Positions 1 through 11,943 of a DNA stretch of 64,000 nucleotides are shown here, piece by piece. The position numbers and the translations under genes are program-made. The DNA is from Rhabditoides inermis (lineage: Eukaryota; Nematoda; Chromadorea; Rhabditida; Rhabditidae), in assembly GCA_963966185.1 (NCBI GenBank), contig CAWZYM010000253.1, positions 372,001 to 436,000 of the forward strand. The letters run 5' to 3'. Position 1 is the first letter of the stretch, and each line of letters begins with the position of its first letter. The notes beneath the pieces were generated by a model that had not been told where the DNA came from, did no database searches, and saw only the letters and a list, made by a program, of their open reading frames with translations.

Positions 1-32
1 CTTTCCCCTCGTTCTCAATCTCCTTTTCTCAG

Positions 33-398
33 AGAAACGGACACGACGAACCGTTGATCGTCTGGTTGTCGAGTCTGGCACGATCTATACTAGTGTAGAT
101 GGCAGAAGACGCCGCACGACGGTAAGAGAGATGTGATTATCAGATTTCTTCTTTTTTAGGTCGAGCGTTTTCCGGATATCCAGATGGACATGCCGTTGCG
201 TAAGAAGGTGATGCGCGATGTGCCCAAGGCGTCCGGAACCCAGTGGACCAAAGAGGTGGGATTACTTTACTTTCTTCAATTATACGCATTATAGTAGATA
301 TACTAGTTCATTACATATTACATCACTGTAAGATTTGGATCAGTTTAATATTGCATATTTGTTAAATCGTATCGTTTTCTTTTCAGTCATATCAGTGA
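33..398 (+). CDS. 3' end of an unrecognised gene (partial)
   Basis: Two consecutive exons (33-121 and 160-255) read in one frame through a 38-bp intron with a GTAAG donor and a TTTTTTAG acceptor. A third short exon at 387-398, preceded by TTTTCAG, would add three residues and a TGA stop. The translated part is strongly basic (RRRRTT, PLRKKVMRD) and ends ...ASGTQWTKESYQ. The 5' part lies outside the window, I do not recognise a family, and the final exon is inferred only from frame and splice motif. It could be the tail of a nuclear or ribonucleoprotein factor, but nothing here proves it. Confidence 0.45.
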
Positions 399-882
399 TC
401 TCAGCATATCACTTACGATGTTTTGTGTTTTGTGATCGAATTCCATTTCAAAACATGTGTTTCACTAGCAGTTTGCAACAAAAAATTGATAAACAAAGTT
501 AAATGAGACTTCATTGGACTTACGTTACAATTACAAAGCATGAAAAACAGATAGAGGATAAAGGTGACTGGGTGTCACCGGACGAGAGGCGCCCGCATGT
601 ACTCGCTCTCTGTCTCGTACCGGCTGCCATCTTCGTCCATCGGAGCTGACGGAGCGGCAAGGGAAGAACCTGAACGAATCAACCTATCGCATGACTAACG
701 CTAATGCCGCGCGTATGAGTATGAGTTCTTGCTGAGTTGAGAGCGATACAATCTTTGATAAAATCTTTCTTGTTTTTTGAAAGAACTTTCTGACTGAGTA
801 TGCGCACCCGTTCTAAATTCTTACTGGTTTGCTAGAAATTGTTAAGTTTAGTTTCTACTCATAACATTCATAACATACTACA
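399..882. other. Intergenic stretch, no gene seen
   Basis: No splice-consistent coding signal was found. A GC-richer block near 590-660 sits in otherwise AT-rich sequence; I could not assign it. Confidence 0.4.
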
Positions 883-2450
883 TACAGTACAGCTCGAGTT
901 AGGTGATCCCTGTCCATGGACGTCCATGGACGTCCGGGATTATGGTGGACGTTTCTGGTGTCTCTCTCTTTACACACTCTCTCGCGTTCCCATCGTCTCC
1001 TCCCCACAGGCAATTTATGGCCCCTGTTTGAAGGGAATGTGGGCAGTGAGAGAACTGACTTTTCGAAACGAACTTTTCATGAAACCAAACCATTACCATC
1101 AATTATGTTTTGTTCTGAGCATCTCAAATATACCATATTTCATAGTGCTCCGTTGAAATTTATTACTTACTGACTTTCAGTACTGACTTCCATTTTTACG
1201 TGAGTATTCGAAGCATAATATATAAGATGAATATGTAGCATTGTTCGCATTGTTTGTCTTAGTCTACATGTGGTTTGTGATGAGTGATTTTCATCATTTA
1301 AAATTCCAAGATAATTGGTCCCCCGATAAGACAAGGTCCGTTGTTGCATCCATTCACTCTCATCCGCGCGTCCATGTACGGTGTGGACGTGTCTGGTGCC
1401 TCTACTCTATACACACTCTCTCGCTTTACTCTCGCGACGCGCATCGCACAGGGCTATTCTGCCGATGGCGGTACAGTCGGACGCGACTGCTTGTGTGAAG
1501 TCTGGAACGTCACTCGACTTTCTAGAATCTGAAAATCAGGAAATATAAATATTATATTTATCTGTCTCTTGTAACCGACATCAAGAATATACCATGGTTC
1601 ATAGGGCTCCGATGAAATTCTCTATTTGAATAGAGCCTCATAGTCAGGGTGGCAACAGTTCTGGTCCCAGTGGCAGTCTGCCAAGACTGACAAGTCTGAC
1701 AAGCGATCGCAACTTTTCTATGTTCGAGAAACCAGCTACAATTTCGTTTGCATAGTTTCCGTCTTCTCGAGATGAGCAAAATGATGTCTTATTTTTGTAA
1801 TTTCGACCATTTTGAACATATCCAGGTCCAGGTAGTGCCAACCGTGCTAATTTCCAGTTGAACTTGAATGGATTGCGCAAATTCACTCGCGACTCACTCG
1901 AGAGGAAAGCGAGAGAGTGTGTATAGAGTAGAGGCACCAGACACGTCCACACCGTACATGGACGCGCGGATGAGAGTGAATGGATGCAACAACGGACCTT
2001 GTCTTATCGGGGGACCAAGTATCTTGGAATTATAAATGATGAAAATCAGTCATCACAAACCACATGTAGACTAAGACAAACAATGCGAACAATGCTACAT
2101 ATACATCTTATATATTATGCTTCGAATACTCACGTAAAAATGGAAGTCAGTACTGAAAGTCAGTAAGTAATAAATTTCATCGGAGCACTATGAAATATGG
2201 TATACTTGAGATGCTCAGAACAAAACATAATTGATGGTAATGGTTTGGTTTCATGAAAAGTTCGTTTCGAAAAGTCAGTTCTCTCACTGCCCACATTCCC
2301 TTCAAACAGGGGCCATAAATTGCCTGTGGGGAGGAGACGATGGGAACGCGAGAGAGTGTGTAAAGAGAGAGACACCAGAAACGTCCACCGAAATCCCGGA
2401 CGTCCATGGACGTCCATGGACAGGGATCACCTAACTCGAGCTGTACTGTA
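883..2450. mobile_element. Foldback DNA transposon (MITE-like) flanked by TA
   Basis: Bases 885-1429 are repeated as a reverse complement at about 1904-2448 with a constant offset (position sum 3333) and only a few mismatches. The element begins CAGTACAGCTCGAG and ends with its reverse complement, with TA on each side. That resembles Tc1/mariner superfamily ends (CAGT after a TA target), but no transposase is present, so it is non-autonomous. The outer arms contain overlapping GTCCATGGAC palindromes. The spacer 1430-1903 carries a diverged copy of a motif also found in the arms and at 9.97 and 12.66 kb. Confidence 0.8.
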
Positions 2451-2487
2451 CACTCTATCATGCAAGCATTTTACAGTTTGCTATGAG

Positions 2488-2514
2488 TATATATATATAT
2501 ATATATATATATAT
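2488..2514. repeat. (TA)n microsatellite
   Basis: Uninterrupted TA dinucleotide run just outside the foldback element. Confidence 0.9.
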
Positions 2515-2518
2515 AAGA

Positions 2519-4635
2519 TCAAGACTTCAAAATCTCGAAACGCTTTAAAAAATGGGAGAACAAATAGCGTAATTGACTATGAGACATACCCATTCTATGT
2601 GGATCGAATCCGTCCTGTCCGGGGATGAGGAGTTTCGGAGGGCGGACGGAGAGCGAGTGGAACTCCCACGAGTCTGTCAGCAAGAAGAACACAAGCGAGA
2701 AATACGCCATCCACTCCAAGAACGCCGGCAGCTGAACAGCAGTGATGGCGAAACATGTACTGATTGCGAAATAAGTAGCACTCACCTCGTTTTTCGCCGA
2801 ACGCTCTCCGCCAAACTCGAGAATTTTGAGCACTGAAAATACTCCCACTAATGATAGCAATTGTGAGTAACCAAGATAAACAATACTTCATATTGATTGA
2901 GAAAAGAACTGACTGCTGAGTGCGCAAGATGTCATGACCGAGGCGAGCGTTGCGCGAATGAAAAAAAGACGCACGCGAGGAATGTTCACCTGGAAATCTA
3001 GTGAAGATTAAGAAGGACGTGTACTCACATCAATAATAAAGAATGACAGCAAGAGATGCAGCCAGGCATAGAGGCACATAGACACGAGGACCACTGTTGA
3101 CGCGCTCTCTTCAACGTGCGGGAAACGGGCCATCTGAAAGATCGGAACACTCTGGTGTCCATTGTACTGACACTGACTGGGAAGTTGACGGATACACTCA
3201 GTGCGACGGCGGCCGCACACGCACACGCAAAGTTGATAGTGGATGCGACTCGCCAGGCTGTTATCCTGAAATTTCAAACACAGTGACGCTTTTTTTCATC
3301 TCATTATTAATTATTTTCAACCGATAAAACTTTGTTGTCGCATTACCGCCACAGTTGCACGTTTTGTTGCGCGTTGTTGCAAAAAGCAAAATGTGAGTCG
3401 TCATTGTTTTGCGTCAAATACATACATGTCCAATGTTAGTAATACAAAAATTATTGCACACCTGCCAGAGAGATCGAAGTAGGAGATGATCTCGCGATGC
3501 TTGATGTACGCGCACAGAGCGACTGAAAACAGGTATATTAAATGTCATATAGATTATATGTGATAACCGGAAGCAGTCGTTTATATTGTTGCAAACTTCA
3601 AAAAGGAGACAGATCAGGCCTTACTTAAATACAAAAAAAAGAAGTTTCAAACTTGTCAACATTTTTGTTGGAAAGGTATGTATGTAGTATGTATGTATTA
3701 TGTATGTTGCTCCACAGTTCACTGCATACTGTACTTATGAATCTTATGATTAGAACTGAACAGTGAAAACATCATCTCATGGTCACTTTTCGAAATCGCG
3801 TAGTCGAAATCTCGAAATAACACCAAATGCTAACGCTTGACAAGAAGATGATCGCGAATTCAGTTCCAACACAAAAAGTAAAAAGTTTTGACAATTGTCG
3901 TTCAGAGTGCGCTCCAGTTTCTCTAACAACCCTACAATCTAGAGAAGAGTGGAATCTGCAAGCTAACTATAATAGCAAGTTATATCAAACAGAACGCATT
4001 GACAACGAGACGTGTGTATCTGGCACTCACTCAAAATAGCAATGTGATTGGTGCAGAGAGAGTAGACACAACTCTCTGGTGGCTTGGTAGCTATCTCACT
4101 GAAACAATCGACTGGTTACAAAAAATCAATAATATCTAAAAAAACTGAAAAACACAAGTAGGAATATTTCCATGAAAAGGTACAGTGGTGACTCATTTCT
4201 GCCACAACCGGCCACAGCTCCTAATTTACGCGAGAACAAAACTTTTGGCGAGAACGGGAATCGAATACGCGAGCTCCGTGCCGTAACGCAGCGCACATGC
4301 ACATGGAGAAGAGAGTCGTTTATTTGCGCTTATGTCTCCGACCTCAAAAAGTTCGCAAGAAATGAAATTTGTTAGGTTATCATTATTTGTAATAACACTT
4401 CGAGTCGAAAAAAAGTCGTCACTGTACCTTTAAACTTTACACAAGCTTGGTTACCTCAAATAGGGCCACCGTGGTGGCACGCGTTCATGATAGGCAGCCA
4501 AGGAATAGCTCAAAAAGATATGACATACATACATGCTTCGTGTATATACACATATACCACTCACCATACAAGTAATGATGACAGACAGTAGACTGATGTG
4601 AGGACTGGAAGCAACCAGATCCGCTCTATAGGCAT
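2519..4635 (-). CDS. DRAM/TMEM150-family six-pass membrane protein
   Basis: Nine exons join in frame with canonical splice sites: 4565-4635, 4455-4508, 4031-4098, 3462-3522, 3178-3265, 3133-3029, 2989-2914, 2832-2786 and 2731-2519. The start is the ATG at 4635. The product has an N-terminal transmembrane helix, then a PPESC motif (in a WPYLSEIATKPPESC context), a VNFP motif in the third helix, a TSCALSML segment, and a late LEWMAYFSLVFFLLTDSWEF helix. These are hallmark positions of damage-regulated autophagy modulator (DRAM1/2) and TMEM150 proteins, which sit in lysosomal or plasma membranes. The precise C-terminus is uncertain: a GTATGT inside the last exon could be a donor, but read-through gives a stop at 2519. 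The length, about 220-230 residues, fits the family. Family membership is firm; subfamily and function are inferred. Confidence 0.82.
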
Positions 4636-6119
4636 TGTGAACAAAGATATTGACAGCGGGAATCGATACCAATTGCTCACGCAAGATAAAGTGTTTATCA
4701 GTGAAACCGTAGCAGTATTTACATGCGTAATCAGCACTACGAAGCGAACAACATCTGTTCTATGGACCATCAGCGTGAAAAACTAAACAGATTGCGAAGT
4801 GCCTTAAAAAACTCATTCCACCTTAATATTCTGATAAATTTCAAAATTTTCTGATAAATTCGCATTTTTATGCTTCACATTAGAGATTAAGCGACACGCG
4901 GATTCCAAAATGTATCAAGACTGAACTATACGTTCCCACTGCTTCTGAGGAAACAAAACTTATCAGAATGTGCGAGCGCGGAAGACAATATATATATACA
5001 TATATGCCTTTTTGAAATTGCAGAAAAAAAAATATATAAAAAAGTTGTAACTCGGGTTGAAGAGTAGATTAGTGGGTGGTAGTCGCAGAGGGTATGTAAT
5101 CGATGTTGCCGGATTCAACTTTCCTGTTAGTTTTCCTATAACAACTGCGATCGGAGTAAAACCACTCACAGTTTTCCACTAGTCAAGCTTGAAATGATGC
5201 CACCTGTATGTTTGCATTCGTTTGAGAATTTGCCTAACGCGAAAGCGTAAAAACTACTCGCCCCAGAAAGGCTGTAGGTTGTTTCGATCATTTCGGCGGC
5301 ACAAAAGGAGCGGCAACAAGCAAATTTCATGCAAATACACAACGACAGTGTGTGCATGAGTGTGTAAATAAAACACGGATAAACAGGTGAAACAATTTGC
5401 ACAGCAAGCTCTGTCATCTTCGCATGTGCTAGTCTCACACGTTTTGTTTTTACCGTTCGCAAACAGATCCAGTTTGTAGAGAGTTTTGGAGAACTAAACG
5501 ACTTTCAAGGTTGCGTAGTACACTTGTCAATTGGTAATACACCATGCAAAAAAATTGCACAGCGTAAAGCATGCTCCATCATTGATACGTGCTATCTGCT
5601 GAGTTTTCCTCCATCGTCACTGACCATTCAGCTTTTTTTTCAACTCATGCACACTTTCCTCAGCAATCTAATCTTTTCACTAAGATTCAGGGTTGATCTG
5701 GAAGAAAGCGACCATTCTCGTCAGAATGCCGGCCGGCAGCCTCTTCTTCCAACCTCGCTGTCCACTCCCCCGGCCGCCCCGTTCCCGTTCAACGTTTTTG
5801 CGGAAGTTTAAACGTTTGAAAAAAAAACCGTTGTTCAGGCACGTATGAGGGTTACGATAATTCGCTGCCGCTCGACTTTTGCGTTCGATATGTGAGTAAT
5901 TGATTCGATATGTGAGTGTTGTGTCCAATCACTCCTAGAAAAATGTACACACTGCGACTTGCATGTAAAAGAAATGGAAACGTATTCGGCATTTTATGAA
6001 TCACGTATTCGACGACAGACACAAATGTTTTTTTAAAATTTTATATGAAGTAGTTTTTCATCAACAGATGGTTTTCAAATTCAATCAACATGTATACGGA
6101 TAGCTGCGTGCATTATTTA
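4636..6119. other. Intergenic stretch, no convincing gene
   Basis: AT-rich sequence with short TA-rich runs near 4990-5010. A GC-rich patch at 5710-5810 could be an isolated exon on the minus strand (FRKNVERERGGRGSGQRGW in one frame), but I found no partners for it. Confidence 0.3.
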
Positions 6120-7728
6120 TTAATAAATTGTGACAGCTGTTATACGGCCAGCTGACACTCTGTTAGGGATCTCTGTAAACAATGAACCAAAATGAAATTT
6201 TTGTAATGAACAACTTTTCCACGATAATAGAGAGACTAGCCAATCACGATAGCACTTGTTGAAAATAAACAAGCAAAACACAGAGAATGTGCCGTGTAAG
6301 CTAAGAATGACGAAAGCAGCGCAAACAAATTCTTAAATGCGAGTTAGAACCGTGAAAAAAACGTGAACATGTTCACTTTGTGCGTGCCATATTTCAAGCG
6401 CAAAAATGACTGAAAATCCTAGAACTGGAAAGGCAAAGAAAAATACTGGAGTGGCGAGCTGAAAACAATATCGAATCCGAAATCTGCGTAAACGAATACG
6501 AGTACTTGGAAGTTATCAATTTAGTTTGTTTGAAGTAAAACGATGAGAAACGTTAAAGATCTAGTGGCCTAGTTTCGATTTTTTCCAATCGTTCACATGT
6601 CACGAAACGATAACCCAAATACAGTTTGAACGAATGTTTCACGTGCACGCAAAAATCAAAAACAAACAGCAGACGCTAATAACCTATACTGACTTACCTG
6701 CAACAATAGATACACGAAATATTTCATTTGCATTTTTCTTGTTTTTTCACTGATTCCTCTCTTTCTTTTCAAATGTATAATAGCAATGGAACAAATACAA
6801 ACTTGATAAAAAATCTGAAAAAAATGCAATCACAGTCTAACATGTTCAAAATAGTACCATGCCAGTTAACAACATAGATATGGCGAAAATTCCAACTTGT
6901 AAAATAAGGTGTTTTTCTGGGAAAGTGAAGTATATAGGTTTGTTATTGAGTAAGGGCAAAAGACTGGGATAGTTCTGAAATAAGGTACCCATTATCTCAA
7001 CCTATCAGTGATTTAAACAACCCTTTTCAAAAACGCGAGTTCTTCGTTCAAGTCAATAGAATAATGAGTCAAATACATGCCTATCAAAGCTGGCCCACAT
7101 GTTCCACCGTAATCCTGACAAGACTGTTTCTTATACAAACCTAACTGTTTCAGAGATACCAGAAACACAAATAACTTGAACTGGAACTTATTCATGTAAA
7201 ATATACTGTCTTTTTCAATAAGCTGCATTGATCTGAATGTAATCAAGGAAACGATCGATGCACCGACACTCAGAATGAAAGTGATGAGTAATAACTGAAA
7301 ACATAGATGACGTGGTTAGGTACTAAAACATGTTACCCCAGTGTTTGCCACACCAAAATGAGTGAAAGGAAACCCTGAAACAGTTCCAAATATGAGTGGA
7401 AGAAATACTGCAGGCTTTGATGTGGTCAATACAAACTCGGAACAGAATGAGGTAATCTGAACAGTGGTTATTGATTCGTCGCTTGAGATAAACCCAAACT
7501 TGTACTATGATCAGGAATTGTCGGTACTCTTTCATTGCTTGTAGAGAATGTTTGATTATTACATAAATACCAAATATATTCAATAGTGATCCGACAACTG
7601 ATATAACAGATAATACATAATGACAAAACTACAATTATTCAATGAGTCACGTTTGTTTAGCTTTTTCAAACCTCAATAGATCGATAATCGAAAAACTCTT
7701 CCACTGAAGTGAAATTTGGTATTATCAT
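6120..7728 (-). CDS. Serpentine chemoreceptor, Srh/Sri-like (Str superfamily)
   Basis: The start is the ATG at 7728. The first exon gives MIIPNFTSVEEFFDYRSIE, followed from 7628 by a first helix ending LLNIFGIYVIIKHS and a loop QAMKEYRQFLIIVQ, the layout typical of nematode Srh/Sri receptors. Later exons give a second-third helix region (SKPAVFLPLIFGTVSGFPF), a LPLLNNKPIYFTFPEKH extracellular segment, a helix with the intracellular motif SEKTRKMQMKYFVYLLLQ before ATPVFFFAFPV, and a last helix HGTFSVFCLFIFNKCYRDWL with a TAA stop at 6120-6122. The SxKTxKMQ motif and the terminal YR after helix 7 are family signatures. Exact exon borders in the middle were not all resolved. The expected role is a plasma-membrane GPCR of sensory neurons; the ligand is unknown. 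Confidence 0.72.
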
Positions 7729-8013
7729 TTTTGAGTACGGATACGAATATCTGTTGGTCGTTGGCAATGGATAAAATATAAAAGTTGGAAAATGAAAAGC
7801 AGCTGTGCAAATGCAATTGTGTGTGATATAACCGATCTGAAACTGGCCACCTGCAATATGCAATCAAAAACTCAGCACGTCAATGAAATATAGACTAAAT
7901 GCCACAGCATAAAGTAGATTTTTACAAAATCGTTTTCCATAAAAAAGCCCTTGTTCCTACACGTGTTGTTCCCAAAAAAATGAAGACATGAAATTGTTAA
8001 ATTATATTATCCT

Positions 8014-8290
8014 AATATAAAGAGAACGGCATGTCCGTCCGTCCGTCTGTCTGCCTGTGGGTGACGCTCAGGCACCGCTTATAATAGCCCAGCCGCCGCC
8101 AGCATGTGAGGCGTGCCGGGTTTGCACTTTTGTCAGCGAGGGCACAAGATTGCGAAAACCCCACATAACCAGGAGGAGGAGCGCCAAAGGCGCGACTCCG
8201 ACTGGTAAACAATGTATCATGTGTTTGGTCATTTTCACTATATCGTGGCGCGTGTGCGTGTGCCTCAAGATTCGGTGTGACCTCGACCGT
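8014..8290. repeat. Possible dispersed repeat with GTCC tandem
   Basis: Contains CATGTCCGTCCGTCCGTCTG followed by a GC-rich block with a short palindromic GGCGCCAAAGGCGC-like stretch. It stands out in composition from its AT-rich surroundings. I could not define ends or a second copy in the window. Confidence 0.3.
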
Positions 8291-8609
8291 CAATCATCTG
8301 CAACCGCGACACCTACATTGCATGTAGACTGTAGCTAGGGCACTGTCATGTACCACCTCTCAGCTTGCTTTTCCACTCACAACTTTGTATCGTTCAAGAT
8401 GAACTTTTTCTAAAGATAGAAGGGTTGAACAAAGTTTGCGGTGACGCAAAATACGCCGTTTGCGTGCAGAACGCCAAAATTTCCATGCGAATTAGCAAGA
8501 CAAATCGCATCTTTATCTGCATTCCTATTTACATGTCAACTCGGTCGAATAAAAGGAGGACGCGGCGGCTGGGAGGCCACAACCCTCTCTCTCTCCCTTC
8601 CTCTCTACA

Positions 8610-9314
8610 ATGGCGGACGTCGCAGCCTCCCCCGCCCCTTCCGAGCAAGACGTGGGTCTGCCTGCCCTGAAGAGGGACGTGCTCGCCTACCTCTACGCCC
8701 CCCACGGACCCGCCATCGACGCCAAGCTAGCCGACGTGGAGAAGCAGTCCGGTCTGAAGAGGGAGCACATGGCCGGAGGAATCGGCGCCGTCGTCGCCCT
8801 CTACCTCGTTATCGGATCCGCCGCCCAGCTACTCTGCAACTGTATCGGATTCGCCGCGCCCGCCTTCCAGTCCGTCAAGGTACGGTAGTGTACCGTAGTC
8901 CTGATTACCGTATACCTAGGCTATCCGCTCGGATCGCAAGGATGACGACACGCAGTGGCTCACGTACTGGACTGTGTTTGGAGTGTTCGCCTGTGCCGAC
9001 TTCTTTGCCGAGGGAATTATGGCCACCTTCCCCATCTACTATCTCGCTAAGGTACTTTCCTTTTCGTGTTTCAATTGTATGCTACTTACCGTATGCTATC
9101 GTATGCTACAACCGTATACCTCTCGTACTTTGTTCACGATACCGTATACCTACTGTCCTCTACCGTACCTCTGCAGGTGACGTTCCTACTGTACCTGTAC
9201 CTGCCGCAGACGCAGGGTGCGCAGAAGCTGTACAAGAGTGTGATCGACCCTCTGGTGACTCGGATCGATGCGTACATGGGACAGGCAGCTGCCAACGAGA
9301 AGAAGGCAGAGTAG
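8610..9314 (+). CDS. yop-1: REEP5/Yop1 (TB2/DP1/HVA22) ER membrane-shaping protein
   Basis: Three exons (8610-8879, 8920-9051, 9177-9314) encode about 179 residues. After an N-terminal region (YAPHGPAIDAKLADVEKQSG) comes the TB2/DP1/HVA22 domain. It has a first hairpin (GAVVALYLVIGSAAQLLCN, IGFAAPAFQSVKAI), then DDTQWLTYWTVFGVFACADF and a second hairpin (FPIYYLAKVTFLLYLYLPQTQGAQKLY), and the tail ends AANEKKAE. The WLTYW, D-F and YLPQTQGA positions are diagnostic. These proteins insert hairpins into the ER membrane and curve tubules. Both introns are short and unusually rich in TACCGTA/TACGGTA words. Exons 2-3 and the 3' region are duplicated in inverted orientation at 11.8-13.9 kb; this left copy is the one with a complete first exon. 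The symbol is by analogy with the C. elegans orthologue. Confidence 0.92.
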
Positions 9315-10890
9315 GGTCGAATCCCGCAACCACTCTCCCCCCAAACACTGAACAATCCAATGTACTCGAATTGCTTGATCATCATGATGCGATAAATGAA
9401 TTCACTTCATCCTTTTCAACTTCGACGAATCATTTGTTTGTTATCAAATATTATCGACAGGATTTCGAAAATTCATGTTTCGCAAGACTGGTTTCTGGAA
9501 AATTCGAACAATTGAATCGAATCAGCACCCACCGGATTAAGAGTTCGATGCCAAATCCAGCAACTAATCGAACCTTTATTCGATCTTTAATTAGTTTCTG
9601 AGCAGATGTTGATTGCGTGGGTGATTGCACCTGTGCCAAAAATACAGTCACGTATGTTTATGTGAATACGTTGATTTTATGTGCATTTTATGCAATGCAT
9701 ACATAATTATCGGAGAACTGCAACCGTGACATTTTGATTTATGACTTGACTTTCTATAATATATTATGCACTACCTGAACAGACCTGTGTATCTAATGTG
9801 AATAGAGGTCTACTCACATCGATCCCACTAATTTCAGTTCGCATCTTGCGTTAAAAGCGGTCCCACTGAGTGTCCCCGGTGTGGGACCGTGTGAGCCCAA
9901 ACACGATATCTTCCTGTTTCGCCATTTTCATTAAAAACAAACATTACGTGGGTATTGAACGGAATATGTTGAACTTCATCGGAACCCTATGAAACATGGT
10001 ATATTCCTGATTCGGAAAACGAGACACAATCGATTTTAATATCTGTGTTTTATCAAAAGTGCATTCTGACATTTCGAGTGTCTTTTCAGAAAATGACCCA
10101 GTGACACCACCAGTCGCGCAGCAGACTGTAACCGCTGAAGGCAAAGTAGCCATATGCGATTGGATGACAATAGGGGGGACTGGATGCACTAAAGGGGGTT
10201 CGTTTTATCGGGGGAACAATCATATATCAATCATATATGCAATTCAAATAAGAAAATCAGTTTCAACACGTAGCTTACAAACAATGAGGAATTGACAAAG
10301 CAGATAAAGTAGTTCACAAATAAATAAGAAACAGAATCCCTGTTTCGGCCCATTATCCTGCAGACAGGCTACATAAACGTACTATATATAGAATAACTGA
10401 CTAAATAATAGAATCTAAAAAGGTCAATCCACTGTGGTGGGCCTACAGCCTGAACGCTCATCAGTGCAGGGCCACAGCGGACGAAAGGAAAGTAGCGAAT
10501 AAAGTAAAATCTGGAAGAAAATAGTAGAAACCTATAATGAGAAAGTTAGAATGAAGGTAGTGAACAAACAAACAAAAAAATTGCGGAAATAGAAAGGGAA
10601 CCAAAGGAGAGGCGAGTAGGCGTCTAGACAAGAGAAAGAAGGAGAGAACGTATTGCGAAATAGTGAGGGGGCGTCTAGTCTAGACTAGGGTATAAAAGGC
10701 GAGAGACTAATCGATCGGGAGCAGTTGTGATGACTCCTCTCAACAAGAAGCCGGTGAAGCGTTCATCGTCGGGTGGCAGCGGCCATCAGCAGCAGAAGAG
10801 GAAGAAGAAGGAGCGGAAGGGACGTAGGGCTGTACTCCCGAGTGATCTCACTCCGACGAGCGCCTCCAAGGACATTGCTGCCGCGGTGAA
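8871..10890. repeat. Left arm of a large inverted duplication
   Basis: This arm reappears as a reverse complement at 11780-13897. The position sum is 22670 near the centre and 22768 at the outer end, so the right arm has net insertions of 7 and 91 bp. The arms are near identical in intron and intergenic sequence, indicating a recent event or gene conversion. The arm carries the end of REEP exon 1, exons 2 and 3, the intergenic region, and the promoter and most of exon 1 of the next gene. Confidence 0.93.
9315..10729. other. Intergenic region inside the inverted duplication
   Basis: No gene was seen. Around 9.84-10.23 kb it holds diverged sequences related to the 883-2450 element: the CATCGGAACCCTATGAAACA motif and a TTCGTTTTATCGGGGGAAC motif. 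A TATAAAA box-like sequence at about 10690 lies some 40 bp upstream of the next start codon, together with a small CTAGTCTAGACTAG palindrome. Confidence 0.5.
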
Positions 10891-11673
10891 GACGGTGGCT
10901 AAGGACCTCAAGGATCTTGCAGGATTTGTGTACACGAACGTAGTAGTAATCCGCCACCTGGTAACAGCTCACAAGGAAAGGTGGGTGAGTGAAGTATAGA
11001 ATGTGTTAATTCTGATTTTGAAGTGCCGTCTACTTGAGCGTGCGTGCGTTCCTTCAGTCGCTTCTCGGGCGTCCCGTCGACGTGGGTCGTGTCCGGCCGT
11101 TTCAGTACTATGTGGGGGGTGTGTCGCTCCGCGTCGAGATCCTCGACCGACAGGACTACGCCGCCTTGCTCAACAACAAGGGCGAGGTGCGGGAGAAGCT
11201 GAACGGGATCAACAAGGACAAGAGCGACGACGACAAGACCACGGTAGGAGAGAGTGAGAGTTATATAGTAAAAAGAGAAATTTTCAGATTGCTGTGGCTC
11301 AGACGAGCTCTTCTATGGAGCTCAACTCACGCTTGTACCGTCTCAAGTACGTGTATGTAGAGGGAGAGTTGCTCAAGGACGGCAAGGAGGTAACGAACGA
11401 GAGTGTGAGGGAGTACGGCAAGAAGTTGGACGTGTTCGTAAACCAGGACAACATCACCGTCCACAAGGTAAGAATGAGGACGAGGAAGAATAACGACGAG
11501 TGAGTGAGTGTGAGAGAGAGGAGTTGGCAATATTAGTATTATAGGTGAAGTACAATGAGGAGCAGTTTCTTGCTGAGTTCCCGCTGAAGCTCACTGGAGA
11601 GGGCGATTACGTCTACGATCCCGACGTCGAGTTGATCGACGAGGAGAAGGAAGGCGGAGAGGGCCAGAACTAA
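10730..11673 (+). CDS. Unrecognised protein with a basic N-terminus
   Basis: Four exons join in phase 0: 10730-10984, 11058-11243, 11288-11467 and 11545-11673, giving about 249 residues. The first 35 residues are low-complexity and basic (KKPVKRSSSGGSGHQQQKRK, RKGRR), resembling a nuclear localisation tract. They are followed by a helix-like region (SKDIAAAVKTVAKDLKDLAG), a globular stretch (RPFQYYVGGVSLRVEILDRQ), and an acidic C-terminus (DPDVELIDEEKEGGEG). I do not recognise a known domain. Codon use and the clean splice frames argue for a real, highly expressed gene. A TATAAAA box lies just upstream. The last three exons sit in the unique spacer between the two duplication arms; only the first exon is duplicated. 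Confidence 0.72.
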
Positions 11674-11787
11674 ACCTTGTGTACGGCCGATAAATATGTT
11701 GACAAGGTCGTTGTAAAAGCATAACTGAAACTGTTAGAATTTGTATATTTTTTCGGTGAGTAATTTACGATTTTGGACATTCACCGC

Positions 11788-11943
11788 GGCAGCAATGTCC
11801 TTGGAGGCGCTCGTCGGAGTGAGATCACTCGGGAGTACAGCCCTACGTCCCTTCCGCTCCTTCTTCTTCCTCTTCTGCTGCTGATGGCCGCTGCCACCCG
11901 ACGATGAACGCTTCACCGGCTTCTTGTTGAGAGGAGTCATCAC
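11788..11943 (-). pseudogene. Exon-1 copy of the basic-protein gene
   Basis: Reads identically to the first 50-odd residues of the gene starting at 10730 (to SASKDIAAAV), then diverges into unrelated AT-rich sequence and a stop. It retains the upstream TATA-like region. No downstream exons follow, so it is a promoter-bearing fragment and not a gene. Confidence 0.85.

Noticed and set aside
839..1173. Overlapping open frames in the first foldback arm
   Set aside because: They recur unchanged in the inverted arm, show no domain or splice logic, and reflect the repeat.
8441..9601. A 386-codon plus-strand frame overlapping the REEP gene
   Set aside because: Out of frame with the recognised TB2/DP1 exons and crosses both introns; arginine- and proline-rich shadow of GC-rich coding sequence.
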